Assembly (NCBI RefSeq): GCF_003053845.1
Contig: NZ_QAYG01000002.1
Span: forward strand, 310,001-374,000
Length of the DNA: 64,000 nt
Reading direction: 5' to 3'
Origin: Breoghania corrubedonensis
GTDB lineage: Bacteria; Pseudomonadota; Alphaproteobacteria; Rhizobiales; Stappiaceae
A program made the translations under genes and the position numbers. Of this stretch, positions 7,595 to 16,577 are shown piece after piece. Below the pieces are notes generated by a model. The model saw only the letters and a program-made list of their open reading frames with translations, made no database searches and was not told where the DNA came from. Each line of letters begins with the position of its first letter. Position 1 is the first letter of the stretch.

Positions 7595-8581
7595 ATGGCA
7601 ATCTGGAAATCGCTTTGTGTCTCCGGTCTGCTCCTTTGCGCAGGCACGGCTCATGCCGCCGGTCTGAAGAGCCTCGAGGTTCCGGCCAGAGCCGCAGGAC
7701 CGGCGATGAAGGTGCTGCAATGGTCGCCCTGCGATCGCCCCCCTGGTGAGGTGAAGCTCGGCCCGTTCGTTCTCGATGCGGTCCGCGACTGTCCCGTGGC
7801 GGGCGGGAAGCATCCGCTGATCGTTCTGTCGCACGGGTACGGCGGGACCTATCTCAGCCACCGCGACACGGCGGCAGCCCTTGCCGATGCCGGCTTCATC
7901 GTCGCGGCACTCAACCATCCCGACGACAACGCCCTGACCTTCGATCCGGCGCGGGCGAACAGCCTGACCTCCCTCGTCGACCGTCCTGAGGATATCCGCC
8001 GCCTCATCGATTTCATGTTGGCCGAGGCGCCGGATGCGGCAATGATCGATCCCGAAGAAATCGGCTTTTTCGGCTTCTCGCGCGGCGGCTACACCGGACT
8101 TGTGCTCGCCGGCGCGGAGCCGGATTTCAAGGCGATGCGGACGCATTGCGACGACCCGACCGGCGAAAGCTGCGCTCTTGTCGACCCCGACCTGGCACCC
8201 ACCGGACCATGGGTTCACGACGGACGGATCAAGGCCTTCGTGATCGCCGATCCGCTGGCCGGCGTCTTCCCCACCGCCCGCACCCTGAGCGGCATATCCG
8301 CCCCCGTGCAACTGTGGCGATCGCAAGACGGCGGCGACGGCGTCTCGCCGAAGGAAGTGGATGCCATTGCCGCCAACCTGCCGGCCGGCACCGAGTTCCG
8401 CGTCGTTCCGGGTTCCAGCCATTTCGCGTTTCTGGCCGTTTGCCCCGAAGCGATGCGGGCGTCTCTTGCGGAAATCTGCACGGATCCGGCCGGCTTCGAT
8501 CGCGCAGGTTTCCATGACCGTTTGAATTTGGCGGTCTCCGCCTTCTTTCAAAAGCACCTCCAGCGCCCCGACGCGCGTTGA
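7595..8581 (+). CDS. exported alpha/beta hydrolase (dienelactone hydrolase/PAF-AH-like)
   Basis: A 328-residue protein with a signal peptide (about 1-21, ending AHAA). The alpha/beta-hydrolase fold shows as LIVLSHGYGGTYLSHRDTAAALADAGF, the nucleophile elbow GFSRGG near residue 168, and a late His in SSHFAF. It resembles the predicted dienelactone-hydrolase group (COG4188-like), which includes platelet-activating-factor acetylhydrolase relatives. It probably cleaves esters in the periplasm; the substrate is unknown. It is preceded by a 9-bp inverted repeat and is not clearly in an operon. Confidence 0.75.
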   Translation: MAIWKSLCVSGLLLCAGTAHAAGLKSLEVPARAAGPAMKVLQWSPCDRPPGEVKLGPFVLDAVRDCPVAGGKHPLIVLSHGYGGTYLSHRDTAAALADAGFIVAALNHPDDNALTFDPARANSLTSLVDRPEDIRRLIDFMLAEAPDAAMIDPEEIGFFGFSRGGYTGLVLAGAEPDFKAMRTHCDDPTGESCALVDPDLAPTGPWVHDGRIKAFVIADPLAGVFPTARTLSGISAPVQLWRSQDGGDGVSPKEVDAIAANLPAGTEFRVVPGSSHFAFLAVCPEAMRASLAEICTDPAGFDRAGFHDRLNLAVSAFFQKHLQRPDAR

Positions 8582-8679
8582 GCGTCGGGCATCGACCGGG
8601 GCGTCCGGGCCGGAATCGCCACGGGCAGGCATCCTCGCTCGGGCAATAGTGCATGCAGCCGGCGCGTCCGTGACCCTCG

Positions 8680-8754
8680 TGGCCGACGCAGCGCACTTTC
8701 CCCTTGGCCGACCCAACGCGCTTTCCCCACAGCCGACGCCGGGCGCCTTCTCCT
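8680..8754. repeat. three imperfect tandem 25-bp repeats
   Basis: Copies at 8680-8704, 8705-8729 and 8730-8754 share the pattern nnGCCGACnCnnnGCnCnTTCnCC. Copies one and two are closer to each other than to copy three. They sit in the roughly 390-base gap between the hydrolase and the TetR gene, upstream of the candidate TetR operators. No gene is supported in this gap. Confidence 0.7.
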
Positions 8755-8802
8755 TGCGCTCATTGCCCACCTGTTCACCTGTCGACCCCCGTCCATCAAA
8801 GC

Positions 8803-8878
8803 ACTGACTGACCGGCCAGTCATTTTCATTGCATTGTGGCGAACGCGGCGTTATGGTCCGACTGACCCGTCAGTCAGT
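8803..8878. promoter_or_regulatory. two candidate TetR-family operators
   Basis: Two related near-palindromes lie upstream of the TetR gene. Site 1 is at 8803-8822 (core CTGACCGGCCAG) and site 2 at 8859-8878 (core GACTGACCCGTCAGTC). Both fit the pattern TGACTGAC-x2-GTCAGTCA that is common for TetR regulators, and their centres are about 56 bases apart. They probably bind the downstream repressor, so that it controls itself and the efflux genes. Confidence 0.6.
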
Positions 8879-8974
8879 TGAATTGTCACCAGCAGACAGC
8901 CGATCGCCGGACCGCTCGCTTCTGCCCGACCTGATGGCCCGACTGGCCGGAACGCCAGACAGGCGGATGCATGC

Positions 8975-9724
8975 ATGCCGGAAGGAAATCCGTTGGCCAA
9001 AACACCCTCCACGCCCGGCGACGGCGATATCGACAAGGCAGCCGGAAAGCCGACGGCGGCACGCTCCGGGACAGCGCGCCGGCAATCGGACAAGGAGCGC
9101 CGCGCGGAGGTCCGCAGGAGCGAAATCCTGCATGCGGCCTTCGACATCTTCGCCGAAAAGGGGTTCGCACAGACCCGGCTGGACGATGTCGCCAGACGCG
9201 CCGGCATCGCCAAGGGTACGATCTATCTCTACTTCCCGGACAAGGAGACCCTGTTCGTGGAGCTGCTGCGTGAGGCCGCCCAGCCGGTGCTTGGCGGCAT
9301 GCAAGCGGCCGCATCCCTGCCCGAGCTGCCGGTGGAAGAGGTGTTGCGCCGTATTCACGCGCTCTTCGTGCGCGAAATCCTCAACACCCGCCGCAAACAC
9401 CTGTTGCACCTATTGATGCAGGAAGGCCCGCGCTTTCCCGCAATCGCCGAATTCTACTACCGCGATATCGTCAGCAACGGGCTCGACGTCATGGCCAGGC
9501 TCGGCCGGCGCGGGTTCGAAACCGGCGAACTGAAAAGCGACGCGCTCGCCCGCTTTCCCCAGCTCGTCATGGCGCCGCTGCTGATGAGCATCACCTGGGA
9601 CGCGCTCTTCGAAAACCACCAGCACCTCGATGTGAAGGGCATGCTTGCCGCCTTCCGCGACCTCCTCGTCAACCCGGACCGCCCCGACTGCCCACCTTCC
9701 CCAAAGAGCGGTGATCGGCCATGA
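8975..9724 (+). CDS. TetR/AcrR-family transcriptional regulator
   Basis: A 249-residue repressor. The HTH domain lies at about residues 48-95 (ILHAAFDIFAEKGFAQTRLDDVARRAGIAKGTIYLYFPDKETLF); the rest is a helical ligand and dimerisation domain. It heads a four-gene operon and overlaps the adaptor gene by ATGA. A TTG at 8993 with GGAAGGA upstream is a serious alternative start. It probably represses the efflux operon and releases it when an unknown compound binds. This gene order is like ybiH-ybhGFSR of enteric bacteria. Confidence 0.9.
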   Translation: MPEGNPLAKTPSTPGDGDIDKAAGKPTAARSGTARRQSDKERRAEVRRSEILHAAFDIFAEKGFAQTRLDDVARRAGIAKGTIYLYFPDKETLFVELLREAAQPVLGGMQAAASLPELPVEEVLRRIHALFVREILNTRRKHLLHLLMQEGPRFPAIAEFYYRDIVSNGLDVMARLGRRGFETGELKSDALARFPQLVMAPLLMSITWDALFENHQHLDVKGMLAAFRDLLVNPDRPDCPPSPKSGDRP

Positions 9725-10695
9725 AACGCGTCGTGCTCCTTCTGCTCGTGATCGCGGCCGCCATCGGCGCCGGCACGTGGTGGTTTCTTCTTCGCCCAGG
9801 CGATACTCCAGCCGCATGGCAGGGTTGGGTCGAGGCCGACAGCCTGTTCATCGCGCCGGAGACGACCGGTCGTCTCACCGCGCTCTCGGTCAGGCGCGGC
9901 GATCGCATCGAGGAAGGAAAGCCGCTCTTCGCCGTGGACAGCGATGTGGCGGACGCACAGGTGAGCGCGGCACAGGCCGAAGTCGCTCAGGCGCAAGCCC
10001 AGCTTGAAACGGCACGCGCGCCCCGTCAGCGCCCCGAGGAAATTGACGTTCTGATCGCGCAGAAAAAGGCGGCCGAAGCGGCGCTTGAGGAATCGCGGCT
10101 TGACTACGAGCGCGCAAAGACGCTCGTCGCCAAGGGCACGACGGCGACCTCGGTGCTCGATCAGGCGCGCGCCGCCTTCGACCGCGACACGGCCCAACTG
10201 GAGCAGATCCACCACCAGATCGCCGTGGCCCGCCTGCCCGCGCGACAGCCGGATCTCAACAAGGCCGAACAGGCGCTGACCCAAGCCAGGGCCAATCTGG
10301 AACAGATGCGCCTTCAGGCCGGCAAGCACTCGGTCCTTGCTCCCGCCACGGGAACCGTTCAGGAGGTCTATTACCGCAAGGGCGAGGTGGTGAGCGCCGG
10401 CAACCCGGTCGTCGCGCTGCTTCCCCCCTCTGCCCTCAAGATCCGCTTCTTCGTGCCCGAGGCCGTCTTGCCGAGCCTTCAGGTGGGCGACAAGGTCACC
10501 CTCACCTGCGACGGCTGCAAACCGACCATCGCGACCATCGACTTCCTGTCAGAGGAGGCCGAGTACACGCCGCCCGTCATCTATTCGCTGGAGGAACGCG
10601 CCAAGCTGGTCTTCCGCGTGGAGGCGGTGCCGGAGAAGCCGGACATGCTGCGCGTCGGCCAGCCTGTAAGCGTGGTGCGGGACACGCGATCATGA
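9721..10695 (+). CDS. HlyD-family periplasmic adaptor of ABC efflux system
   Basis: A 324-residue membrane-fusion protein. One N-terminal membrane anchor (about 4-24), a lipoyl/biotinyl half-motif near TTGRLTALSVRRGDRIEEGKPL, a long alpha-helical hairpin (about 75-200) rich in Ala/Gln/Glu, the second lipoyl half (VLAPATGTVQEVYYRKGEVV), then a beta-barrel domain. It resembles YbhG and links the ABC-2 pump to an outer-membrane channel. Its start overlaps the TetR stop (ATGA). Confidence 0.88.
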   Translation: MKRVVLLLLVIAAAIGAGTWWFLLRPGDTPAAWQGWVEADSLFIAPETTGRLTALSVRRGDRIEEGKPLFAVDSDVADAQVSAAQAEVAQAQAQLETARAPRQRPEEIDVLIAQKKAAEAALEESRLDYERAKTLVAKGTTATSVLDQARAAFDRDTAQLEQIHHQIAVARLPARQPDLNKAEQALTQARANLEQMRLQAGKHSVLAPATGTVQEVYYRKGEVVSAGNPVVALLPPSALKIRFFVPEAVLPSLQVGDKVTLTCDGCKPTIATIDFLSEEAEYTPPVIYSLEERAKLVFRVEAVPEKPDMLRVGQPVSVVRDTRS

Positions 10696-10741
10696 GAAAC
10701 GGGAGGGATCGATACACGTTGCAAATCCCGGGGAGCGCATC

Positions 10742-11674
10742 ATGACCGCCGCTCCCGAAATCGCCATCGAGGTGGAAGGCCTGACAAAATCCTTCGGCGA
10801 CAAGACGGTCGTCAAGGATCTCTCCATGCATGTGGAGCGCGGCCAGATCTATGGCTTTCTGGGTCCCAACGGATCGGGCAAGACCACCACCATCCGCATG
10901 CTGTGCGGACTGCTCACCCCCGATGCCGGCCATGGCACGTGCCTGGGCTATGACATTCTGACCGAAAGCGACAAGATCAAGCCGCGCGTCGGCTACATGA
11001 CACAGCGCTTCTCGCTTTATCAGGACCTCTCCATTCGCGAGAACCTGGAATTCGTGGCCCGTCTCTACGGCCTTGCCAACCCGAAACGGCAGGCGCGCGA
11101 GGCCATCGCGCGGCTCGGGCTTTCCGGCCGCGAGGAGCAGCTTGCGGGCGAGCTTTCGGGCGGATGGAAGCAGCGGCTGGCGCTGGGCGCCTGCATCCTC
11201 CCCTCTCCCGACCTGCTGCTGCTCGACGAGCCCACCGCCGGTGTCGATCCCAAGGCGCGGCGCGACTTCTGGAACGAGATCCACGGCCTTGCCGCCGACG
11301 GGCTGACGGTGCTCGTCTCCACCCACTACATGGACGAGGCCGAGCGCTGTCACGAGATCGCCTATATCGCCTACGGCACGCTGCTGGCGCGCGGCACAGT
11401 GGAGGAAGTGATCGCCTCGGCGAACCTTGAGACCTGGACCGTCTCCGGCCCCGACCTGCACGATCTGGCCGACAAGCTGCTGGCGGCGGACGGGATCGAC
11501 ATGGTTGCTCCCTTCGGCTCCTCGCTGCACGTCGCCGGGCGCGACCACGGTGCGCTGGAAGCCGCCATCGCCCCCTGGCGCGGCGATACCCGCTTCACAT
11601 GGACCTCGTCAGGCGCGACGCTGGAGGACGTGTTCATCGATCTGATGAGCCGCTCGCAGGACAACTTCCAATGA
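10742..11674 (+). CDS. ABC-2 type efflux ATP-binding protein
   Basis: A 310-residue ABC ATPase. Walker A GPNGSGKT at 41-48, signature LSGGWKQR near 138-145, Walker B LLLLDEPTAGVD near 160, and an H-loop in STHYMDEAERC. Its single nucleotide-binding domain is followed by a C-terminal accessory region ending in TLEDVFIDL, typical of drug and antibiotic exporters; YbhF, by contrast, has two such domains. It is preceded by a 46-base gap containing GGGGAGCG as ribosome site and overlaps the permease gene by ATGA. Confidence 0.9.
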   Translation: MTAAPEIAIEVEGLTKSFGDKTVVKDLSMHVERGQIYGFLGPNGSGKTTTIRMLCGLLTPDAGHGTCLGYDILTESDKIKPRVGYMTQRFSLYQDLSIRENLEFVARLYGLANPKRQAREAIARLGLSGREEQLAGELSGGWKQRLALGACILPSPDLLLLDEPTAGVDPKARRDFWNEIHGLAADGLTVLVSTHYMDEAERCHEIAYIAYGTLLARGTVEEVIASANLETWTVSGPDLHDLADKLLAADGIDMVAPFGSSLHVAGRDHGALEAAIAPWRGDTRFTWTSSGATLEDVFIDLMSRSQDNFQ

Positions 11675-12840
11675 CCGGCGACCCCGTGCCCGTGCCACAA
11701 ACCGCGAGACGCCACATCCGGCTGCCCGGCCTTGCCCGCTTATGGGCCATGTTCATCAAGGAATTCCTGCAGCTTCGCCGCGACCGGGTGACATTCGCGA
11801 CGATGATCTTCATTCCGCTGATGCAGCTGCTGCTGTTCGGCTTCGCCATCAACACCCAGCCGAAAAACCTGCCGACGGCGGTGCTCTCGCAGGAGAACAC
11901 CGACGTTTCGCGCGCCATCGTCGCCGCCTTGAAGAACACCTCCTATTTCTCCGTCACCCGGATTGCCGGAACCGAGCAGGAGGTGGATCACTGGTTGCGC
12001 GCGGGCACCGTGCAGTTCGTGGTGGAGATCCCCGCGGGCTTCGAGCGGGCCTTGCGCCGGGGCGAGACACCTTCGCTGCTGATCGCCGCCGACGCCACAG
12101 ATCCGGTCGCTTCCGGCACCGCGCTGGGCTCGCTCTCCGGCGTCGTCTCCCATGCCCTTGCGGGGCTTCACGGCATCCCGAAGGCGCAGACATCCGCGCC
12201 CTTCGAAATCCGCCAGCACCGCCGCTACAATCCGGCCAGCGTGACGCGGCTCAACATCGTGCCGGGCATTCTCGGCACCATCCTGACCATGACCATGCTG
12301 ATCTTCACCGCGCTCTCGGTCACCCGCGAGATCGAGCGCGGCACCATGGAGAACCTTCTCTCCATGCCGATCCGCCCGCTGGAGGTGATGCTCGGCAAGA
12401 TCGCGCCCTACATCCTCGTCGGCTTCCTGCAGGCGGCGCTGATCTTCATCGCCGGCTACCTGATCTTCGACGTGCCGGTGGAGGGAAGCCTGCTGCTGCT
12501 CTCAGGCCTGTCGATGCTGTTCATCACGACGAACCTGTCGATCGGCTACACCTTCTCCACGCTCGCGCAGAACCAGCTTCAAGCGATCCAGATGAGCTTC
12601 ATGTTCTTCCTGCCCAACATCCTGCTGTCGGGCTTCATGTTCCCCTTCGCAGGCATGCCGGTCTGGGCGCAATGGGTGGGCGAGGCGCTGCCGCTGACCC
12701 ACTATCTGCGCATCGTGCGCGGCATCATGCTGAAGGGATCGGGGCTCACCGACATCGCCCACCCGGCCATGATGCTGACTGCCCTGACGCTTGTCGCGAT
12801 GACCATCGCCGTCACCCGCTTCCGCCGGACGCTGGATTAG
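11671..12840 (+). CDS. ABC-2 family efflux permease
   Basis: A 389-residue permease of the ABC-2 type (YbhS/YbhR-like). One membrane helix lies near residues 40-60, a large periplasmic part covers about 60-190, and five or six helices cluster at the C-terminus, with the conserved SVTREIERGTMENLLSMPIRPLEVMLGKI region in between. The ATG at 11671 overlaps the ATPase stop. Only one permease is present, so it probably works as a homodimer. Substrate unknown; drugs or cholate-like compounds are possible by analogy. Confidence 0.88.
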   Translation: MTGDPVPVPQTARRHIRLPGLARLWAMFIKEFLQLRRDRVTFATMIFIPLMQLLLFGFAINTQPKNLPTAVLSQENTDVSRAIVAALKNTSYFSVTRIAGTEQEVDHWLRAGTVQFVVEIPAGFERALRRGETPSLLIAADATDPVASGTALGSLSGVVSHALAGLHGIPKAQTSAPFEIRQHRRYNPASVTRLNIVPGILGTILTMTMLIFTALSVTREIERGTMENLLSMPIRPLEVMLGKIAPYILVGFLQAALIFIAGYLIFDVPVEGSLLLLSGLSMLFITTNLSIGYTFSTLAQNQLQAIQMSFMFFLPNILLSGFMFPFAGMPVWAQWVGEALPLTHYLRIVRGIMLKGSGLTDIAHPAMMLTALTLVAMTIAVTRFRRTLD

Positions 12841-12942
12841 GGGCCGCTCCCTCGAGGAAAGGACAGCACCTAATGAGGGGGAAATGACGGGGAAAGGGGG
12901 CGACTTCGAAACCGAAGGGTATTCGAGAGCGGGCGGTCCGCC

Positions 12943-13485
12943 TCAGTCGTCTTCCAGGTCCGCGCGCGGCGGAAGGTCCGCCTCGATGCTGGAAATGTAA
13001 TCGGCGGTAACGTCGGTGAGCTGCTTGACCAGTGCGTTGGCGATCAGGTCCGCCTCATCGCGCGCGTCTTCCGCCACAATGGCGCGGATCGCCTGGATAT
13101 GCTGTTCGATCAGGCGCTCGGGCACAAGCGCAACGTCCTGCACTGTTTCCAGCAAATGGCACAGACTGTCGGCGATATGCCCCGCAAGCGGGTAGCCGAG
13201 CGTGGCGGCCTGGCCCTTGATGTCGTGCGAATGTCGGAAAAGCGTGTCGCGGCGTTCCTCGTCGAGACCGTTCTCTTCGATATCGACCCAGGTCACGCGC
13301 AGCGATTCCGTTTCCTGTTCCATCCAGGAATTGAAATTCGTGGAAAGCTTCGCAAGCGCGGCTTCCGCCGCCGCGACAGGGTCGAAATTCGCCTCTTCGC
13401 GCCGGCTGAGCTTGCGGACCTTGGAACGCAGATTGACCGGCGGCGTGATGATTTCGAAGTCACCGTCGGCAGCGCGGTCGTTCAT
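12943..13485 (-). CDS. orphan Hpt-domain phosphotransfer protein
   Basis: A 180-residue soluble protein. Its Hpt domain (about residues 75-165) has the phospho-accepting His in RHSHDIKGQAATLGYP, the usual HxxKGxxxxxG pattern. A charged N-terminal part precedes it. No histidine kinase or response regulator lies beside it, so it would relay phosphate between distant partners; in alphaproteobacteria ChpT-like or chemotaxis relays are possible. The start at 13485 is chosen for its GAGGGA ribosome site; a longer reading to 13560 has none. Confidence 0.85.
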   Translation of the reverse strand: MNDRAADGDFEIITPPVNLRSKVRKLSRREEANFDPVAAAEAALAKLSTNFNSWMEQETESLRVTWVDIEENGLDEERRDTLFRHSHDIKGQAATLGYPLAGHIADSLCHLLETVQDVALVPERLIEQHIQAIRAIVAEDARDEADLIANALVKQLTDVTADYISSIEADLPPRADLEDD

Positions 13486-13636
13486 ATCCAATCCCTCGCG
13501 GCACCATGGTCTGCCCAGATCTGCCGTCGCGAACGCGCGATTATTGGCCATCTCCGGCATTCGATCGCGAAGTATGGGCCCGTTTCGTTAACGAAGGGTA
13601 TTGCCGCGCGCCCCGCCGGCACCTCCGCACCATTCC

Positions 13637-14422
13637 TCAGTAGCGGAACATTTCCGTCAGGATGCGCTCGTCCCAGCCGTGGTCGGGATCGAACATGATC
13701 AGGCTTTCGGCGTCCCAGTCCTCCGCCACCGACACGCTGCGCACGTTGCGGATCTCGATATGGTCGGCCGCCGCGCTCACCGGGCGCTTGTCGGGTTCCA
13801 GAACATCGATGCGGACGTTCGAGCGGTTGGGCAGCAAGGCGCCGCGCCAGCGGCGGGGGCGGAACGGGCTGATCGGCGTCAGCGCCAGAAGCGGCGAATT
13901 GATGGGAAGCAACGGCCCGTGGGCGGACAGGTTGTAGGCGGTGGAACCGGCGGGCGTGGAAACCAGAATCCCGTCGCAGATCAGCTCCTCCAGCCGCACG
14001 CGGGTGTCGACCGTCACCTTGAGCTTCGCAGCCTGATAGGTCTGGCGCAGCATCGAGACCTCGTTGATCGCACGCGCGGTGTAGACCTCGCCGTCGATAT
14101 CGACCGCCTCCATCAACAGCGGGTGGATGGTGGTCGTCACGGCCTTGCGAATCCGGTCAAGCAGACCTTCTTCGGCGTATTCGTTCATCAGGAAGCCGAC
14201 TGAACCGCGATTCATTCCGTAGATCGGAACATGCGAGTTCATGAAGCGGTGCATGGTCTGCAGCATCAGCCCATCGCCACCCAGCGCCACGATCACGTCC
14301 GCGGCCTTCGCCGGCGTATCGCCGTAAAGGGTGGCGAGATGATCACGCGCAGCCTTCGCCTCCGCCGTGCGGCTGGAAACGAAGGCGAGCTTCTCGATGA
14401 ATTTGCCCTGCGGGCTGGTCAT
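13637..14422 (-). CDS. nadK: NAD kinase
   Basis: A 261-residue NAD kinase, which phosphorylates NAD to NADP. The GGDG motif is at residues 48-51, followed by the MNRGSVGFL region and the substrate loop [17 protein letters not shown]. The length matches the short rhizobial form. It is divergent from cutA across a 219-base gap in which I see no further feature. The ATG at 14422 follows AGGATCATCCC, a weak ribosome site. Confidence 0.95.
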   Translation of the reverse strand: MTSPQGKFIEKLAFVSSRTAEAKAARDHLATLYGDTPAKAADVIVALGGDGLMLQTMHRFMNSHVPIYGMNRGSVGFLMNEYAEEGLLDRIRKAVTTTIHPLLMEAVDIDGEVYTARAINEVSMLRQTYQAAKLKVTVDTRVRLEELICDGILVSTPAGSTAYNLSAHGPLLPINSPLLALTPISPFRPRRWRGALLPNRSNVRIDVLEPDKRPVSAAADHIEIRNVRSVSVAEDWDAESLIMFDPDHGWDERILTEMFRY

Positions 14423-14641
14423 GGGATGATCCTGTCTGGCCTTTGAAGCCGGCGCGAGTATGCCGCGCCCGCCCCACCTTTAGCCAGAAGGGGACCGACG
14501 AAGCAAAGGAATATCTGCCATGCGCCCTGTGGTTAAGTGAGCAATTGATCCTGCTGCCGCGAAAGCCGATGGTCGAAAGGAACGTCATTCCAACGGCTCC
14601 TTTTCCCGAAGGAGCCAGCCCCTGTCCTCCGGGAGACTCAA

Positions 14642-14968
14642 ATGGCTGACGATACCCCCGTCCTCGTCTACTCCACCTTCCCCGATACGGCCTCGGCCCG
14701 TGCGGCGGCCGGCGTCCTCGTGCGTGAGCGGCTCGCGGCCTGCGTCAACATGATTCCCGGCATGAAGTCGGTCTATGTGTGGAAGGGCAACGTCGAGGAG
14801 AACACCGAGATCGTCTTCATCGCCAAGACTATGCAGACCCGCAGCGACGCGGTGATGGCGACGATCAGGAAGTACCACCCCTACGACGAACCGGCGCTCA
14901 TCGTCCTGCCGACGGCCGGCGGCGCGCAGAGCTTCTGCGACTGGATCGAGGAACAGGTGGCCGGGTAG
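14642..14968 (+). CDS. cutA: divalent-cation tolerance protein CutA
   Basis: A 108-residue trimeric CutA1-family protein. The hallmarks are RLAACVNMIPGMKSVYVWKGNVEE and the C-terminal YHPYDEPALIVLP. It is linked to copper/divalent-cation tolerance, but its precise role is unclear across the family. The length is normal. A CCGGGAGAC stretch lies upstream. The gene is convergent with the cytochrome gene, with a GTCAT-type palindrome between them. Confidence 0.93.
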   Translation: MADDTPVLVYSTFPDTASARAAAGVLVRERLAACVNMIPGMKSVYVWKGNVEENTEIVFIAKTMQTRSDAVMATIRKYHPYDEPALIVLPTAGGAQSFCDWIEEQVAG

Positions 14969-14991
14969 CGCAGAAGACTGACGCCAATCCT

Positions 14992-15038
14992 GTCATGCCG
15001 GAGCAAGCGGTTTCGGGCCGGGTCGCTTCCGGGATGAC
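14992..15038. repeat. GTCAT...ATGAC palindrome between convergent genes
   Basis: An imperfect stem: the left arm GTCATGCCGGAGCAAGCG pairs with the right arm CGCTTCCGGGATGAC. It lies between cutA and the dihaem cytochrome, which converge. It belongs to the same loose family as the palindromes at 22749, 25739 and 37783 and may act as a two-way transcript end. Confidence 0.65.
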
Positions 15039-15101
15039 GCCGGAGAGATCCAATAATGAAGCGGAACCTCAAACCGGACGGGCGTGCCGTCGCGCCCGCC
15101 G

Positions 15102-16022
15102 CTACTTCCCGCTCTTCTCGCTCGGCAATGGCGGGATCGACTTCAGATACGCCGCGATCGCCGCGCGGTCTTCGCCCGGCAGATGGGCCATGTTCTCTTG
15201 CACCGATGTCATCGACCCGCCGAGCGTGTCGTAGTCGGGCGTGAACCCCGTTTCCAGCGCATAGGCGATATCGGCCTTGCTCCACGCGCCGAGCCCGCTG
15301 GGATCGGGCGTCAGGTTGGGCACGAAACCGTCGCCCTCCGGTGCCGGGCCGCCAGCAAGCCAGCGGTCCATCCTGAGGCCGCCGATAAAGTCGCGCGGCG
15401 TGTGGCATTCCCCGCAATGCCCCGGCCCGGTGACCAGATAGGCACCGCGATTGATCTCGTCGCTGACATCGGGATCGGGCTCGAAGGTCTTGCCGTCGAG
15501 ATAGAGCAGCTTCCACAGGCCGAGCCCACGGCGGATAGTGTAGGGAAACGACAGATCGTGCGGCCCCACGACATTCGAAACGGCCGGCAGCCCGTCAAGA
15601 AAACCCTTCAGGTCGATGAGATCGGTCTCGCGCATGTGCTGGTAGGAAGTGTAGGGAAAAGCCGGATAGTAATGCCGCCCGTCCGGCGAGACGCCCTTCA
15701 CCATAGCGGTCACGAAATCGGCCTTCGACCAGCCGCCGATGCCGGTGCGGGTATCGGGCGAGATGTTGGGAACGCGGAACGTGCCGAACGGCGTCACCAG
15801 TTCCTGTCCGCCGCCGAGCTTCAGCTTTTCCTCGCCCGTCGCCTTGGCCTTGGCATGGCAGGAGCCGCACCCACCGGCCCAGAAGAGACGCGCGCCGTTG
15901 GCGAGATCTGCCTCGTGTTCGGGCAGCGTCGAGGGATAGATGCGCTCGGGAATGGTCAGCCAGTAAAAGCCGGCCGCGCCAATAACGGCCAGAACGATCA
16001 CCAGCCTGATGAACGAGCGCAT
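15102..16022 (-). CDS. dihaem c-type cytochrome
   Basis: A 306-residue cytochrome anchored by an N-terminal helix (about 5-23). Two haem sites are seen: CGSCH at residues 52-56 and CGECH at 203-207, each within a separate cytochrome c domain. Periplasmic electron carrier; it resembles subunit II of alcohol or aldehyde dehydrogenases and cytochromes that accompany cytochrome c'. It lies downstream of the cytochrome c' gene on the same strand, with a hairpin between them. The redox partner is unknown. Confidence 0.88.
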   Translation of the reverse strand: MRSFIRLVIVLAVIGAAGFYWLTIPERIYPSTLPEHEADLANGARLFWAGGCGSCHAKAKATGEEKLKLGGGQELVTPFGTFRVPNISPDTRTGIGGWSKADFVTAMVKGVSPDGRHYYPAFPYTSYQHMRETDLIDLKGFLDGLPAVSNVVGPHDLSFPYTIRRGLGLWKLLYLDGKTFEPDPDVSDEINRGAYLVTGPGHCGECHTPRDFIGGLRMDRWLAGGPAPEGDGFVPNLTPDPSGLGAWSKADIAYALETGFTPDYDTLGGSMTSVQENMAHLPGEDRAAIAAYLKSIPPLPSEKSGK

Positions 16023-16068
16023 GGCTTAACTCCCCCTTGACGTCATGTCATTTCGCGTGAAGATGGCG

Positions 16069-16107
16069 GCGGGCCGGATGCCGTCGCAAGACAGCGATCC
16101 GGCCCGC
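16069..16107 (-). terminator. intercistronic hairpin between two cytochrome genes
   Basis: A perfect 11-bp stem (GCGGGCCGGAT at 16069-16079, ATCCGGCCCGC at 16097-16107) with a 17-base loop. It has no T-run, so it may stabilise or weaken the transcript instead of ending it, giving unequal amounts of the two cytochromes. Confidence 0.45.
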
Positions 16108-16127
16108 ATGTGCGGTTGGCGTCGTCG

Positions 16128-16577
16128 CTATTCCTTCTTGAGACGGAAATCCTCGTGGCAGTCCTTGCAGGCCCCGCCGAGCTTGCCCAGCGAGCCGCGC
16201 AGGGAATCGATCCCCTCGCCGACCACCGGCGTCAGCTCCGCCGAAACCATCTTCAGGGCCTCCGCATCCTCTTCGAATTCGGCCATGTTCTCCCAGATCT
16301 TCGGCGATGCCGCCGTATCGCCGCCGGTTTCGCTGCCCTTGGGGAAGAGAGCGGTGAAGCCGTCGATGCTTTCGTTGATCTTGGTCATGGCAGCCTTGGC
16401 CGCGTCCGCGTCATAGGGTTTTTCGCCCTTGGCCATCTCGCCCAGAACCTTCATCGAGCCACCGATGGCCTTCATCGTCTCCTGACGTTGCTTGATCGGA
16501 TCACCCTGGGCGACCGCCGCTGCGGCAAAGGCGACGACCCCAAGACCGGCCAGCAGGAAAGCTGCACGAATTCGCAT
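16128..16577 (-). CDS. cytochrome c' / c-556 family protein
   Basis: A 149-residue periplasmic cytochrome. Signal peptide about 1-23 (ending AVAQ), a four-helix bundle, and the haem site CKDCH at 137-141 close to the C-terminus, as in the cytochrome c' family. Met35 near the start of the mature protein could be a sixth ligand, which would make it c-556-like. In other bacteria such proteins bind nitric oxide or act as electron carriers. It is the first gene of the two-gene cytochrome unit. Confidence 0.9.
   Translation of the reverse strand: MRIRAAFLLAGLGVVAFAAAAVAQGDPIKQRQETMKAIGGSMKVLGEMAKGEKPYDADAAKAAMTKINESIDGFTALFPKGSETGGDTAASPKIWENMAEFEEDAEALKMVSAELTPVVGEGIDSLRGSLGKLGGACKDCHEDFRLKKE

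Noticed and set aside
13578-13592. TTCGTTAACGAA palindrome upstream of the Hpt gene
   Set aside because: A 12-base palindrome with no partner site or known regulator; single TTAAC does not make a CtrA box.
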